Shown in pieces: positions 53,052 through 61,916 of a stretch of 64,000 nt of DNA. Each line of letters starts with the position of its first letter. Within the stretch, counting starts at the first letter, position 1. Below the pieces are notes generated by a model. That model was not told the DNA's origin, searched no databases, and was given only the letters and a program-made list of their open reading frames with translations. A program made the position numbers and the translations under genes. Source of the stretch: Alcanivorax sp. DG881 (GTDB lineage Bacteria > Pseudomonadota > Gammaproteobacteria > Pseudomonadales > Alcanivoracaceae); contig NZ_DS989915.1 of NCBI RefSeq assembly GCF_000155615.1, positions 1,472,449-1,536,448 of the forward strand. Direction: 5' to 3'.

Positions 53052-53674
53052 GATGCACCACGGTCCAGTCGGTAACGCAGGTTCTGACGTACGGCCGGCC
53101 ATTCCTGCTCAAGAATGGAAAACACCACCGTGTCGCGGTACACGCCGTCGGCTGAACGCGTGTGGTGGCGCAGCACGCCATCCTGTTTGGCGCCCAGGCG
53201 GGCAATGGCCGTGCGTGAGGCGTGGTTATGCCAGTGGGTTCGCAACTCCACCGCAACGGCATTCAACGTTTCGAAGGCATGGCCCAGCAATAGCAGCTTG
53301 CACTCGCTATTCACCGCGCTGCGCTGAAAACGGCGGGCATACCAGGTGTGGCCGAGCTCCAGGCGCGCATTATTCTCGTCGACACGAAAAAAGCGGGTGC
53401 TGCCGATCACCTTGCCGCTGGCACGGTGGCGCACCGCGAAGGGCATATCGCCCTGTGCCCGCCCTTGCAAAGCCGTATCGATATAATTCGCCACCGTTGC
53501 CGGGGCCGGCACCGTGGTATACCAGAGGCGCCACAACTCGCCATCGGCCGTAGCCTCGGCCAGATCCTCCGCATGGTTCACACACAAAGGCTCCAGCACC
53601 ACATGCTCGCCTTCCAGTGTGACCGGTTTTATCCATCGCTCCATTTGCCACCCCTGTACGTCAGGCAATTCCAT
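53048..53674 (-). CDS. GNAT acetyltransferase (RimJ/RimL-like)
   Basis: A 208-residue N-acetyltransferase. It resembles the RimJ/RimL group: VTLEGEHVVLEPL at the start, GSTRFFRVDENNARLELGHTWYARRFQRSAVNSECKLLLLGHAF in the core (in parts), and HNHASRTAIARLGAKQDGVLRHH before the end. These resemble the acetyl-CoA-binding and closing elements of the family. The ATG at 53674 has an AGGAG site at good spacing. The substrate is unknown. It is translationally coupled to acpH. Confidence 0.88.
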   Translation of the reverse strand: MELPDVQGWQMERWIKPVTLEGEHVVLEPLCVNHAEDLAEATADGELWRLWYTTVPAPATVANYIDTALQGRAQGDMPFAVRHRASGKVIGSTRFFRVDENNARLELGHTWYARRFQRSAVNSECKLLLLGHAFETLNAVAVELRTHWHNHASRTAIARLGAKQDGVLRHHTRSADGVYRDTVVFSILEQEWPAVRQNLRYRLDRGAS

Positions 53675-53723
53675 GCGCTCTCCTGCCGGCGCCCGTCTTG
53701 CCTGTACCCCGGCGGCGAGAGAA

Positions 53724-54131
<408 letters not shown>

Positions 54132-54278
54132 TTACTGTGCAACCGGTGTGCCCCGGTTCACAGCTACTACGATAACTGCTCGTAAAATGTCCGCAGCAAG
54201 CGCTGTGCACCTTAGCGGCAGCCCAGAATAATGGCATTATAGCACCTGTCGAAACCCATCATTATCAACCGGAACAGC

Positions 54279-55187
54279 ATGGCCACTCTTTTTGTCGAAA
54301 ATTTAACCGTCGCCGATTTCTCCTACCTGCACCCCAAGCGCGGCATGGTGGGCGAATCCTGGCTGGTGGACCTGGAACTGAGCGGCGATCTGGATGATCA
54401 GGGCATGGTCTTCGACTTTGGCCACATCAAAAAGCGCATCAAGCAGATCATTGATGACAGCGTGGATCACCGTCTGCTGGTTCCCGTGGACAATGACCAG
54501 GCCACCATCGCCGAACGCGATAACGACACCAGCCTGGAATGGGTATACCGGGGTGGCACCATCCGCATGGTGGCGCCCAGCCAGAGCCTGTTGCTGATGC
54601 CCGGTCCGGAAGTGTCCAAGGCCAGCCTGACCCTGTATCTGATGGATCTGATCCAGACCGTGGTACCGGCGAATGTAGCGGAAGTGCGCGTGGTACTGCG
54701 CGAAGAAGATACCGGCACCGCGCCGTTCTATCACTATTCCCATGGCCTGAAAAAGCACGACGGCAACTGCCAGCGCATTGCCCACGGACATCGTTCCAAT
54801 ATTCACATCTTCGAGAATGGCCGACGCAGCCGTTACTGGGAAAAGCTCTGGGCAGACCGCTGGGAAGACATCTACCTGGGTACCGAGGAAGATCTGGAAG
54901 GCACTTACTACATCGACGAAATTCCCCACCACCGGTTCCGTTACGATGCCGAGCAGGGACATTTCGAGCTGGTGATCCCGGAAGACCATTGCTACATGGT
55001 CGATACGGACACCACTGTAGAACAGCTGGCCGCCCACATTGCTGCGCAACTGGCCGATGAAGCTCCCGGCAAGCACTTTCGGGTCCGCGCCTTCGAAGGT
55101 GTCGGCAAGGGCGCCATCGCCGAAGCCGGCGAGAACCTGCCCGGCAAGACCCACAGCAGCTGGCTCAGCGGCACCTCAGTAATTTGA
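54279..55187 (+). CDS. 6-carboxytetrahydropterin synthase-like protein, two-domain form
   Basis: A 302-residue protein of the QueD/PTPS fold. The N-terminal half has LVDLELSGDLDDQGMVFDFGHIKKRIKQIIDD and DHRLLVP, like the second half of QueD. The C-terminal half has the zinc-binding-type C-Q-R-I-A-H-G-H-R-S-N-I block and a second E-x-x-H pair. QueD-type enzymes make the queuosine precursor 6-carboxytetrahydropterin from dihydroneopterin triphosphate. Length is about twice that of E. coli QueD (120 residues), and each half has different motifs, so it may be a rearranged duplication. The real reaction is not certain. Confidence 0.75.
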   Translation: MATLFVENLTVADFSYLHPKRGMVGESWLVDLELSGDLDDQGMVFDFGHIKKRIKQIIDDSVDHRLLVPVDNDQATIAERDNDTSLEWVYRGGTIRMVAPSQSLLLMPGPEVSKASLTLYLMDLIQTVVPANVAEVRVVLREEDTGTAPFYHYSHGLKKHDGNCQRIAHGHRSNIHIFENGRRSRYWEKLWADRWEDIYLGTEEDLEGTYYIDEIPHHRFRYDAEQGHFELVIPEDHCYMVDTDTTVEQLAAHIAAQLADEAPGKHFRVRAFEGVGKGAIAEAGENLPGKTHSSWLSGTSVI

Positions 55188-55321
55188 GGGCCAGCTGTTA
55201 GCGACTAGCCTCGAGAAAACCCCGCAAGCGGGCTTCGCCACATTCCTACAGCGGCTGCGAAGAAGGATCGGTATTGGGGAACTATCCCGGCTTTTCCTAT
55301 CGAATCGAGCGTAGCTCGTAG

Positions 55322-56284
55322 CTATTCCTCCGCCAGAATTCGCTCTGCCTCTTCCTGAATCAGCCGCCGCAGCCAACGGTGTGCCACGTTGTGGTGCAAC
55401 AGCGAGGACCAGGCCATTTTCAGCTCGAACTCGGGGATATCGAACGGCGGCTGCTTGATCAGCAAGCGCTCATTCTGGGCCTGCATGCGCGCCACCCGGC
55501 TTGGTAGCGTGGCCACCAGGTCGTTATTCATGGCCAGCAGGGCCGGCATTTGATAGTGGCGAGTAAAGATACTGATCTTGCGGCTCTTGCCCAACTGTTC
55601 CAGGGCATGGTCAATCCACCCCAGCCCGCCGAGCTTTTCCGGATTCATGCCGAATCCCACGCCAAAACCGGTTTTTGATACCCAGATATGCTGGGCGGAC
55701 AAATAGCTGTCCAGATCAAAGCCTTCGGCAATGGGGTTATCCCGGTTGAGCAAGCAGGAAAAGGAGTCTTTCCAGAGGCTTACCTGGTGAAATGAGCCCG
55801 GAATTTCGTTAAAGCGATTCACCGCCATATCCACCCGGCCCTGCTCCATGTCCTGGTAGCTCACATCCGACGGGGTCAGGAAATCCAGCACCACATTGGG
55901 GGCCTCGGCGCGCAGGCGACGAACAATATGGGGCACCAGAGTCGCTTCCGCATAATCACTGGTCATGATCCGAAACACCCGGCGACTGTCCGCCGGCTGG
56001 AACACGTCCTCAGGGGTGAACAATTGCTCCGCCTGGGACAGAATTTGCCGCACCAAGGGCCGCAACTCCTGTGCGCGTTCCGTCGCCGTCATGCCGTCAC
56101 TGGTACGAATCAACAACGGATCACCAAATAACTCGCGCAACCGTTTCAGCGAATTACTCATCGCCGGCTGGGTAATCCCCAGTTGCTCCGCCGCTCGGGT
56201 CACATTCTGCTCACGCAGAAGCACATCCAGATACTTGAGCAGATTCAGATCTGCCGCACCAATATTCATTTTATGAATAGCCAC
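55322..56284 (-). CDS. LysR-family transcriptional regulator
   Basis: A 320-residue regulator. The N-terminal helix-turn-helix is clear: LNLLKYLDVLLREQNVTRAAEQLGITQPAMSNSLKRLRELFGDPLLIR. The C-terminal effector domain resembles the NodD/NahR branch (FRIMTSDYAEATLVP, MAVNRFNEIPGSFH, MNNDLVATLPSRVA). The frame opens at a GTG (56284); an ATG five codons later is an alternative. The target is unknown; it is not next to a divergent metabolic gene. Confidence 0.9.
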   Translation of the reverse strand: MAIHKMNIGAADLNLLKYLDVLLREQNVTRAAEQLGITQPAMSNSLKRLRELFGDPLLIRTSDGMTATERAQELRPLVRQILSQAEQLFTPEDVFQPADSRRVFRIMTSDYAEATLVPHIVRRLRAEAPNVVLDFLTPSDVSYQDMEQGRVDMAVNRFNEIPGSFHQVSLWKDSFSCLLNRDNPIAEGFDLDSYLSAQHIWVSKTGFGVGFGMNPEKLGGLGWIDHALEQLGKSRKISIFTRHYQMPALLAMNNDLVATLPSRVARMQAQNERLLIKQPPFDIPEFELKMAWSSLLHHNVAHRWLRRLIQEEAERILAEE

Positions 56285-56575
56285 TCATGCCCACATCAAC
56301 AGGATCAATTCTAGCACTGCCTGATCCTCACTGGCACCGTGCACCAGATCACAGGGTCATGACGATTCTCTGTGTAAAAAAAACTTTTACGCATTTGAGT
56401 GTTAACCGTGTCTCTATTTCGCCATTACTGGCATGTTGCCAGTATCGCCTGGAGGCAAAAAAATGCGTAAGGTCTGAAGCTTGTGTCCAGATAACAGCAC
56501 AGCCTGCTCTGTTGTCATAGGCCGGCAAGCCTTTCTCGCCAGCCCCATGTAAGCAGGCGTGATTCAGAGGTTACT

Positions 56576-56848
56576 ATGACAAGCAACGCAACCACGCGAA
56601 CCGAGAAGTTCGTGGTTCGTTTTCCCTGCGGTATGCGAAACGAGGTCGCAGAAGCGGCCAACCACAGCCATCGCAGCATGAACGCGGAAATTATTGCCCG
56701 GCTGGAACATAGCCTGAAGAACTGGCCGCATACCCTGCCCCACGGCGAAGCAGCGGTGCCGCAAGGCAACGAAGAAGCCTTCCTGCTGGAACGCTTTCGC
56801 CAACTCCCCCAGGGGAAACAGCAGGCACTGTTAGCGCTTTTGGATTAG
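56576..56848 (+). CDS. Arc-type ribbon-helix-helix DNA-binding protein
   Basis: A 90-residue protein. The first 50 residues form the Arc/MetJ ribbon-helix-helix: KFVVRFPCGMRNEVAEAANHSHRSMNAEIIARLEHSL. The C-terminal part is probably helical (FLLERFRQLPQGKQQALLALLD). Such proteins bind DNA as dimers, often repressing their own operon. The next gene downstream encodes a GGDEF protein. A start-near AGAGG site is seen. Confidence 0.88.
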   Translation: MTSNATTRTEKFVVRFPCGMRNEVAEAANHSHRSMNAEIIARLEHSLKNWPHTLPHGEAAVPQGNEEAFLLERFRQLPQGKQQALLALLD

Positions 56849-56935
56849 ATTAATTCTGCCGGGCTAACCACAACTGCCCTTTTGTCCTTACAATACACCG
56901 CTGGCCACGTGCCCATTATCGAAATGACAGTACTT

Positions 56936-56954
56936 TGCACTATGATGTAGTGCA
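56936..56954. promoter_or_regulatory. Inverted repeat upstream of the GGDEF gene
   Basis: TGCACTA-TGATG-TAGTGCA has perfect seven-base arms. The same half-site TGCACTA/TAGTGCA, without spacer, forms the core of the palindrome upstream of gdhA. It is a candidate operator, possibly for the adjacent Arc-type protein. Confidence 0.45.
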
Positions 56955-57008
56955 TGCTGCTCACGCACGCAGTCACCGATTCATGGACTGAAAGGAGCCT
57001 TTACGGCC

Positions 57009-58238
57009 GTGACCGCAAACCAGAACCATACCCCACTGCCAACCGGCAACGATATTACGTTACCGTGGCACCTGCGCCTGCCCAAACCGCTGGAAAAGGA
57101 TTTTCGCCTCTATTTCCGGGCAAGCGTGGCCAAAGTCATGCCCTGGGCGTTGGCACTGGTGGCGTTCCTGATTGTCTCCGCCATGTTTATCGAGTCTCGA
57201 ATTTCTCCCGACGTTCTCAACCTTTCCTGGCGCCCGCGGCTTTTCACCTTGATGCTCACCGGCGGCTGTCTGGTATTAATCCGCAAGCCCCAATGGCGCA
57301 ACTGGCTTCATGAAGCCACGCTGATACTGGCATTCGCCATTGCCCTTACCGGCAATTATCTAGGAGCCATTGTCGAGCACCCCCTGGCCTACACCTTCTT
57401 TTTCCACACCCCTCTGGCCATCCTGATGATCTGCATCCTGATACGGGTGCCATTCTACTCCGCACTGGTTAGTTCAGTGATCATGATTGGCTGCATGATT
57501 TTCAGCCTGCAGCTCAGTTCCGGCCGCCATCCCTTTGAACCATCCACCCTGGTATTGGTATCACTGGCCTTTGCGAGCATGAGCCTGTTTGGCCAGTACG
57601 TGTACGAACGACTGTTGCGACAGCACTTCCTCTCCGAACATGTACTGTTCCAGCACAGAAACGAATTACACTCCGCCAATCTGGTACTGGAAAACCAGGC
57701 CACCGTCGACGGCATGACCGGCTGTATCAACCGCCGGGGAATGGAAAGCCGCCTGAGCCACCTCTATCACAAGCTGAATCAGAACAACCCGGATGCGCCT
57801 GAGCGTATCACCCTGATGTTGTTCGACATCGATTTTTTCAAACAGTACAACGATACCTATGGCCACCCGGCCGGCGATGAGTGTCTGAAGAAAGTGGCCG
57901 GTGTCCCTCTGGGAATGGTGCAAAGCGATACCGATTTCGTGGCTCGCTACGGTGGCGAGGAATTTGTCATTACCCTGACTGACTCCAGCTTCAACGATGC
58001 GCTGGTTTTCGCCGAGCGCATGCGTAACCGGGTCGAGCAACTGGGCCTTCCCCACAGCGGTTCCCGGGTCAGCCAGGTGGTGACCATCAGTGTCGGGGTC
58101 GCCTGTTCGGACGGCACCGCCGCAGACGGCGCGCAGCTATTGAAAATGGCCGATGAAGCGCTCTATCAAGCAAAAGGCGCCGGGCGAAACCGGGTAGCAA
58201 TGATGAGCAACCAAGGCGTAGTGGAGATGCTGAATTAG
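57009..58238 (+). CDS. Membrane-bound diguanylate cyclase (GGDEF)
   Basis: A 409-residue protein. Residues about 40-200 hold about six membrane helices (MPWALALVAFLIVSAMFI, LTLMLTGG-like, LAFAIALTGNYLGA). The C-terminal GGDEF domain has DGMTGCINRRGM, MLFDIDFFKQYNDTYGHPAGDECLKKVA and the active site GGEEF, so it probably makes cyclic di-GMP. The I-site Arg of R-x-x-D is replaced (SDTDFVARYGGEEF), which suggests weak product inhibition. The start is GTG at 57009, after AAAGGAG. Confidence 0.9.
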   Translation: MTANQNHTPLPTGNDITLPWHLRLPKPLEKDFRLYFRASVAKVMPWALALVAFLIVSAMFIESRISPDVLNLSWRPRLFTLMLTGGCLVLIRKPQWRNWLHEATLILAFAIALTGNYLGAIVEHPLAYTFFFHTPLAILMICILIRVPFYSALVSSVIMIGCMIFSLQLSSGRHPFEPSTLVLVSLAFASMSLFGQYVYERLLRQHFLSEHVLFQHRNELHSANLVLENQATVDGMTGCINRRGMESRLSHLYHKLNQNNPDAPERITLMLFDIDFFKQYNDTYGHPAGDECLKKVAGVPLGMVQSDTDFVARYGGEEFVITLTDSSFNDALVFAERMRNRVEQLGLPHSGSRVSQVVTISVGVACSDGTAADGAQLLKMADEALYQAKGAGRNRVAMMSNQGVVEMLN

Positions 58239-58357
58239 TGGGGAGTTGAACCGGGCGACTGAATGCCCGTGCCATTCGCTGTTGGCGGGCAACGGCAGCA
58301 CGGCTGCTATTCAGGGCACACTAGTAGCGCTTGGCCGATTCTCAAACAGGCTTAAGT

Positions 58358-58378
58358 CAGGGCGCGCAAGGCGCCCTG
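58358..58378. terminator. Hairpin between the GGDEF gene and the 25-residue gene
   Basis: The stem CAGGGCGC/GCGCCCTG has a five-base loop. It lies just after the stop of the small gene on the minus strand. T runs on either side are weak. Confidence 0.4.
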
Positions 58379-58384
58379 TCGCCA

Positions 58385-58462
58385 TTATTTACTGGCTCTT
58401 TTTTCCCGTCGTTTCTCTTTCAGGGTTTTTTGCGGCTTTTTCTTCACTTTTTCCTTACTCAT
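58385..58462 (-). CDS. Very small basic protein, 25 residues
   Basis: A 25-codon frame starting MSKEKVKKKPQKTL and ending with a run of Lys, Arg and Glu before TAA. It has an AAGGAA site 7 bp before the ATG. Twelve of its 25 residues are Lys or Arg, so it should be strongly nucleic-acid-binding. The strong ribosome site, the absence of a competing gene and resemblance to short basic proteins annotated in related bacteria argue for a real gene. I know of no function. Confidence 0.55.
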   Translation of the reverse strand: MSKEKVKKKPQKTLKEKRREKRASK

Positions 58463-58552
58463 AACGCTTTCCTTTCAAACAGGCTTCATATTTTCCGTCT
58501 TGTCTTACGGTAAAACATGCAAGGCATGACCCTCCCTCTTTATTGGAAACAC

Positions 58553-58939
58553 TCATTTTTCTGCTGTTTTGTTCACCTTCAGCAACAGATATCGGTGCCC
58601 ATGACCAAGGAAATTCACATTGACCACTGCTCCAGGCAAGGCTCCCAGCAAAGCAGCGCCCAATGGAGAAAGCACAGAAATATCCTTGTCCCCCAGAGAT
58701 CGCTTTCCCGCTTCTGCCAAAGTGAAGGACATCTGCTCTTCATCTTCAAAACTGAACAAGGAAACACGATCGCCCACCGCTGCCGCAGCAAGCTCACGCT
58801 CCACTCCACGCAACATTTCTATTTTCTCCATCACGATCATCAGCCGGACCGGCGACAGGAAAAACAGGGGATTTTTTGCTAAATAGCGTTTTCCATAGCC
58901 ATAGCGACACAACGACAAACGCTCCATAAGCGCAGCCAT
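58553..58939 (-). CDS. GreA/GreB C-terminal-domain-like protein
   Basis: A protein of up to 128 residues with an FKBP-like GreA/GreB C-terminal domain: VGDRVSLFSFEDEEQMSFTLAEAGKRS, then ISVLSPLGAALLGALPGAVVNVNFLGHGHRYLLLKV, the family's most conserved segment. The N-terminal coiled-coil that enters RNA polymerase in GreA is absent. Rnk has a similar domain and length. The true start is unclear: the frame opens at 58939, but an ATG about 41 codons in (MLRGVERE) has a better ribosome site (GGAG) and would give about 87 residues. Confidence 0.78.
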   Translation of the reverse strand: MAALMERLSLCRYGYGKRYLAKNPLFFLSPVRLMIVMEKIEMLRGVERELAAAAVGDRVSLFSFEDEEQMSFTLAEAGKRSLGDKDISVLSPLGAALLGALPGAVVNVNFLGHGHRYLLLKVNKTAEK

Positions 58940-58997
58940 AACCGTTCACCAGATTGATATAAAAAAGGGATATCGAACGATGTCGACAACGGAAAAT

Positions 58998-59022
58998 AAG
59001 CCGGACGGGTTCCGCCCGGCTT
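58998..59022 (-). terminator. Rho-independent terminator (minus strand)
   Basis: On the minus strand, an 11-bp stem with one mismatch (AAGCCGGGCGG paired with CCGTCCGGCTT) is followed by ATTTTCC. It lies about 175 bp after the M23 gene stop and probably ends that transcript. Confidence 0.65.
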
Positions 59023-59197
59023 AAACCGGAAAGGTGGGGAGAAAATCCATCCAGAGGGAGAAAAGATAAAACACAGTGGCATTCCTACGTTGATATGGAA
59101 TCCACCATAGCCGGAATAATAAATATAGCAAGGCCACCCCCGGCGGGGCCTCTACCTTGAGCGTTTGGTCACCCTGGGGGCAACAACAACGCCCCCT

Positions 59198-60040
59198 TCA
59201 TTCTTTCATCGGCGGCACCACGGTGACCGGGTCCAGCTTGACCTCGAACCAGTTCAGACGCCAATCAAGGTGTGGCCCGGTTGCACGGCCAGAAGCACCT
59301 ACCTTCGCCACCGGGTCGCCCTGCTTCACCGTCTGCCCGTCTTTCACCAGCACCTCGCTCAGGTGGATCATGGTGGATGACACTCCATAACCGTGGTCCA
59401 TGATCAGGGTACCGCCAGAGTAATAGTTATTTTGCTGCACCAGCGTCACCACCGCATCCGCTGGCGCCACGACCACCGTGCCCGTGGGCCGGGCCACATC
59501 CACGCCATAGTGCGGCCGGCCAGGCTTGCCGTTATAGACTCGCTGACTGCCATACACGCCACTGATACGCCCGGTAAGCGGCCACTGAAAATCGCTGAGA
59601 AAGGCCATCAGGTCGGAATTCGTATCCCGCGCAGTCTTGATTTCGGCCACTTCTCGGCGAATGCGTTTCAGCACCGCTTCCGGCGGCGGCTCGACCGTGC
59701 GCTTGGGTACGCCCTCAATACGCTGAATCGCATACTCACGCTTTTCCAGCGTCACCGGCACCGATTGCTGTTCACCGTTTTTTTCCAGCACCAGTGTCTG
59801 TTGCAGATCGGCGTCACGCCCTACACCCACAACGAAAAAACCCGCATCGGTGGTGCGCACTGCCCGGTCGCCCAGCTTGACGGCCACCCCATTTTCCACC
59901 TGCCCACGCAACAAGGAACCCTGGGTACGCGGCCCTTCCAACGACAGCAACCAATCGCTGGCCATGGACAACGAAGACAACAGGCAAAGCAGGACAACAA
60001 AAGGAATACGCACAGGAAACCTCAAAGACGAATGGGGCAA
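59198..60040 (-). CDS. M23-family (LytM) exported protein with altered zinc motif
   Basis: A 280-residue exported protein with a signal peptide (FVVLLCLLSSLSMA). An N-terminal beta domain (about 30-110) is followed by a charged helix and the LytM/M23 domain. The first zinc motif H-x-x-x-D is present (RPHYGVDVA), as is the later His (TMIHLSE). However the usual H-x-H is H-L-D (GPHLDWRLNW). Loss of the last His might reduce or abolish peptidoglycan cleavage, as in regulatory LytM proteins. It is downstream of the HD-GYP gene on the same strand. Confidence 0.9.
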   Translation of the reverse strand: MPHSSLRFPVRIPFVVLLCLLSSLSMASDWLLSLEGPRTQGSLLRGQVENGVAVKLGDRAVRTTDAGFFVVGVGRDADLQQTLVLEKNGEQQSVPVTLEKREYAIQRIEGVPKRTVEPPPEAVLKRIRREVAEIKTARDTNSDLMAFLSDFQWPLTGRISGVYGSQRVYNGKPGRPHYGVDVARPTGTVVVAPADAVVTLVQQNNYYSGGTLIMDHGYGVSSTMIHLSEVLVKDGQTVKQGDPVAKVGASGRATGPHLDWRLNWFEVKLDPVTVVPPMKE

Positions 60041-60076
60041 TGGTTCTGCAGGAGCAACGCGCCTGCAGAAAAACCG

Positions 60077-61663
60077 TCACAAAAAAGCGCTGCCATCTTC
60101 CACATCCAGCTGCACCGGGTCCAGATGCTTCTCACCGTACTGGCGCCACACCCGTGAGCGGATGAACAGTTGGTAGAGGTCCGGGTCCAGATGGTCGTTG
60201 TTGCGCATGCGCTGCATGATGCCCAGCGCTTCGCTGAGTTTCAGCGGCGTTTTATAGGGGCGTTCCTTGGCGGTAAGTGCTTCGAACACATCGGCGATAG
60301 CCATGATCCGTGCAGGAATCGACATCTGATCACGGGTGAGGCCAAGCGGGAAACCCGTGCCATCCATTTTCTCATGGTGGCCACCGGCGTATTCCGGCAC
60401 CCGCTGTAATTTTCGCGGAAATGGCAGTGAACCCAGCATGTCCAGGGTCACATCCATATGACCATTAATGATCTGTCGCTCCTCAGGCGTCAGCGTGCCG
60501 CGCGGGATGCACAGGTTATACACCTCGTCATCGCTGAGCAGTGGTTTTTCCTGCCCCCAGGCGTCCGTCCAGGTACGCGCCGCAATGTCCTTTACCCGCT
60601 GCTGATCCACCGCCGCCATGGCCTCTCCGCCACGGTTAATCCGCTCCAGAAAGGCCAACTCTTCTTTCAGGGCGCCAATGTCCTCTTCCATGCGTTGCCG
60701 GCAGGCCGGCTCATCAGCGGGATTAAGCAGACAGGCTTTTTCATAAGCAAACTGAATCTCCGCCCGCAGCGTCGCAAAGCGGCTGGCCACTTCATCAATC
60801 CGGTCATGCAATGTGTGCAGCTTGGTGGACTTGTCCAACACCGAATCCGGGGTCGCCAGCTTGCCGCAGTCATGCAGCCAGGCGGCCACATGCAGCTCGT
60901 ACCAGCCTTCTTCATCCAGCGAAAAATCCGGGAACAACGCCTGATCATCACAGGTGGCCTGGGCCAGCATTTCGGTGATAACCGGTACCCGCTGACAATG
61001 GGCACTGGTGTGAGGGCTTTTCGCATCAATGGCCTGGGCCAGCACCTTGATAAACGCGTCCAGCAAGTCCTTGAGTTCCTGCACCTGGCTGAGATTGCTC
61101 AGGGCAATCCCGCCGTAGGTCAGCAGGGACTGGAAAATCAGGTGTCCATGCTCACCCAGACGTTGCAGGTTGCGGGGCACCGGTTTGTCGTAAGCCAGTT
61201 GCAGCACACCGGTGACCAGGCCTTCGTGGTTGTACAGCGGCCAGAGCTGGAGCCCTTTGGCCTGCGGGGCCAGTGCCGCCAGCAACGCCTTATCCACCTC
61301 ATTGAGGGGTGTTTGCGTCAATGCCACGGTGAGGGGCTCACCGGCGGCGAAACACTGCTCCACAATACCCCCGGCGCCATCAGCCTCATCCGCTAATGGC
61401 CGGAACCACTGCGGTGCCTCCTTGACGGCATCGCTTTCACCGGCCCCATCGCGACACAGGCAGTTCAGCCCGGCCCGGGGGCGGCCATCGGTATACAGCC
61501 ATACCCAGCCCGTATCTGCATGGCACAGGTAGAGCACTTCCTTGAGCAGCGCATCAAGCAGACGGGGTACATCCTTCTGCTCACTCAGATGCTGCGCTAC
61601 CCGCAACAGCCTGGGCAACTGCGCGTTGTCTGCCATCTGTTGCGTCTGTGAGGGTGTCATCAT
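60077..61663 (-). CDS. GAF/HD-GYP-domain protein (probable cyclic di-GMP phosphodiesterase)
   Basis: A 528-residue cytosolic protein. Residues about 20-195 form a GAF-like sensory domain (LKEVLYLCHADTGWVWLYTDG, LQLWPLYNHEGLVTGVLQLAYD). The HD-GYP part carries HDCGKL and, after a long insertion, HHEKMDGTGFPLGL (GYP as GTGFP). HD-GYP proteins hydrolyse cyclic di-GMP. With the GGDEF protein about 2 kb away, the region carries both synthesis and breakdown functions. No HD-GYP-specific signal partner is encoded next to it. Confidence 0.9.
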   Translation of the reverse strand: MMTPSQTQQMADNAQLPRLLRVAQHLSEQKDVPRLLDALLKEVLYLCHADTGWVWLYTDGRPRAGLNCLCRDGAGESDAVKEAPQWFRPLADEADGAGGIVEQCFAAGEPLTVALTQTPLNEVDKALLAALAPQAKGLQLWPLYNHEGLVTGVLQLAYDKPVPRNLQRLGEHGHLIFQSLLTYGGIALSNLSQVQELKDLLDAFIKVLAQAIDAKSPHTSAHCQRVPVITEMLAQATCDDQALFPDFSLDEEGWYELHVAAWLHDCGKLATPDSVLDKSTKLHTLHDRIDEVASRFATLRAEIQFAYEKACLLNPADEPACRQRMEEDIGALKEELAFLERINRGGEAMAAVDQQRVKDIAARTWTDAWGQEKPLLSDDEVYNLCIPRGTLTPEERQIINGHMDVTLDMLGSLPFPRKLQRVPEYAGGHHEKMDGTGFPLGLTRDQMSIPARIMAIADVFEALTAKERPYKTPLKLSEALGIMQRMRNNDHLDPDLYQLFIRSRVWRQYGEKHLDPVQLDVEDGSAFL

Positions 61664-61839
61664 GGGCTATCCCGCTCCATCGGGTTCATCCTTGGGCTCT
61701 CATTGTCAGCTATCCCTGCATCCCCGCCCCAAGCATAGGCGGGCGCCCGGAAACAGGCAAAATTCTGTGCCATACGTCGGTTAATCCACGACAGGCGTAC
61801 TAAAGGCCGCAAAATCGCACCCCGAAAGGCGCTTAACCG

Positions 61840-61861
61840 CCCCCGCACCTTGAAGCGGGGG
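61840..61861 (+). promoter_or_regulatory. Hairpin in the thrS leader
   Basis: A perfect seven-base stem CCCCCGC/GCGGGGG with an eight-base loop lies about 55 bp before the thrS start. It could act in translational control, as hairpins do in the E. coli thrS leader, but no tRNA-like anticodon mimic is visible. Confidence 0.35.
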
Positions 61862-61916
61862 GCCTGATTGCCTACCATCTGCCGGTTCTGAGCCAATCAC
61901 CTGGATCCCTTGTCTC

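Noticed and set aside
55221-55265. REP-like sequence after the QueD-like gene
   Set aside because: CCCGC/GCGGG pairs only briefly and no second copy was found in the window.
56287-56520. A 77-residue plus-strand frame before the Arc-type gene
   Set aside because: No ribosome site, odd composition, and no resemblance to any protein; the stretch is better read as promoter DNA.
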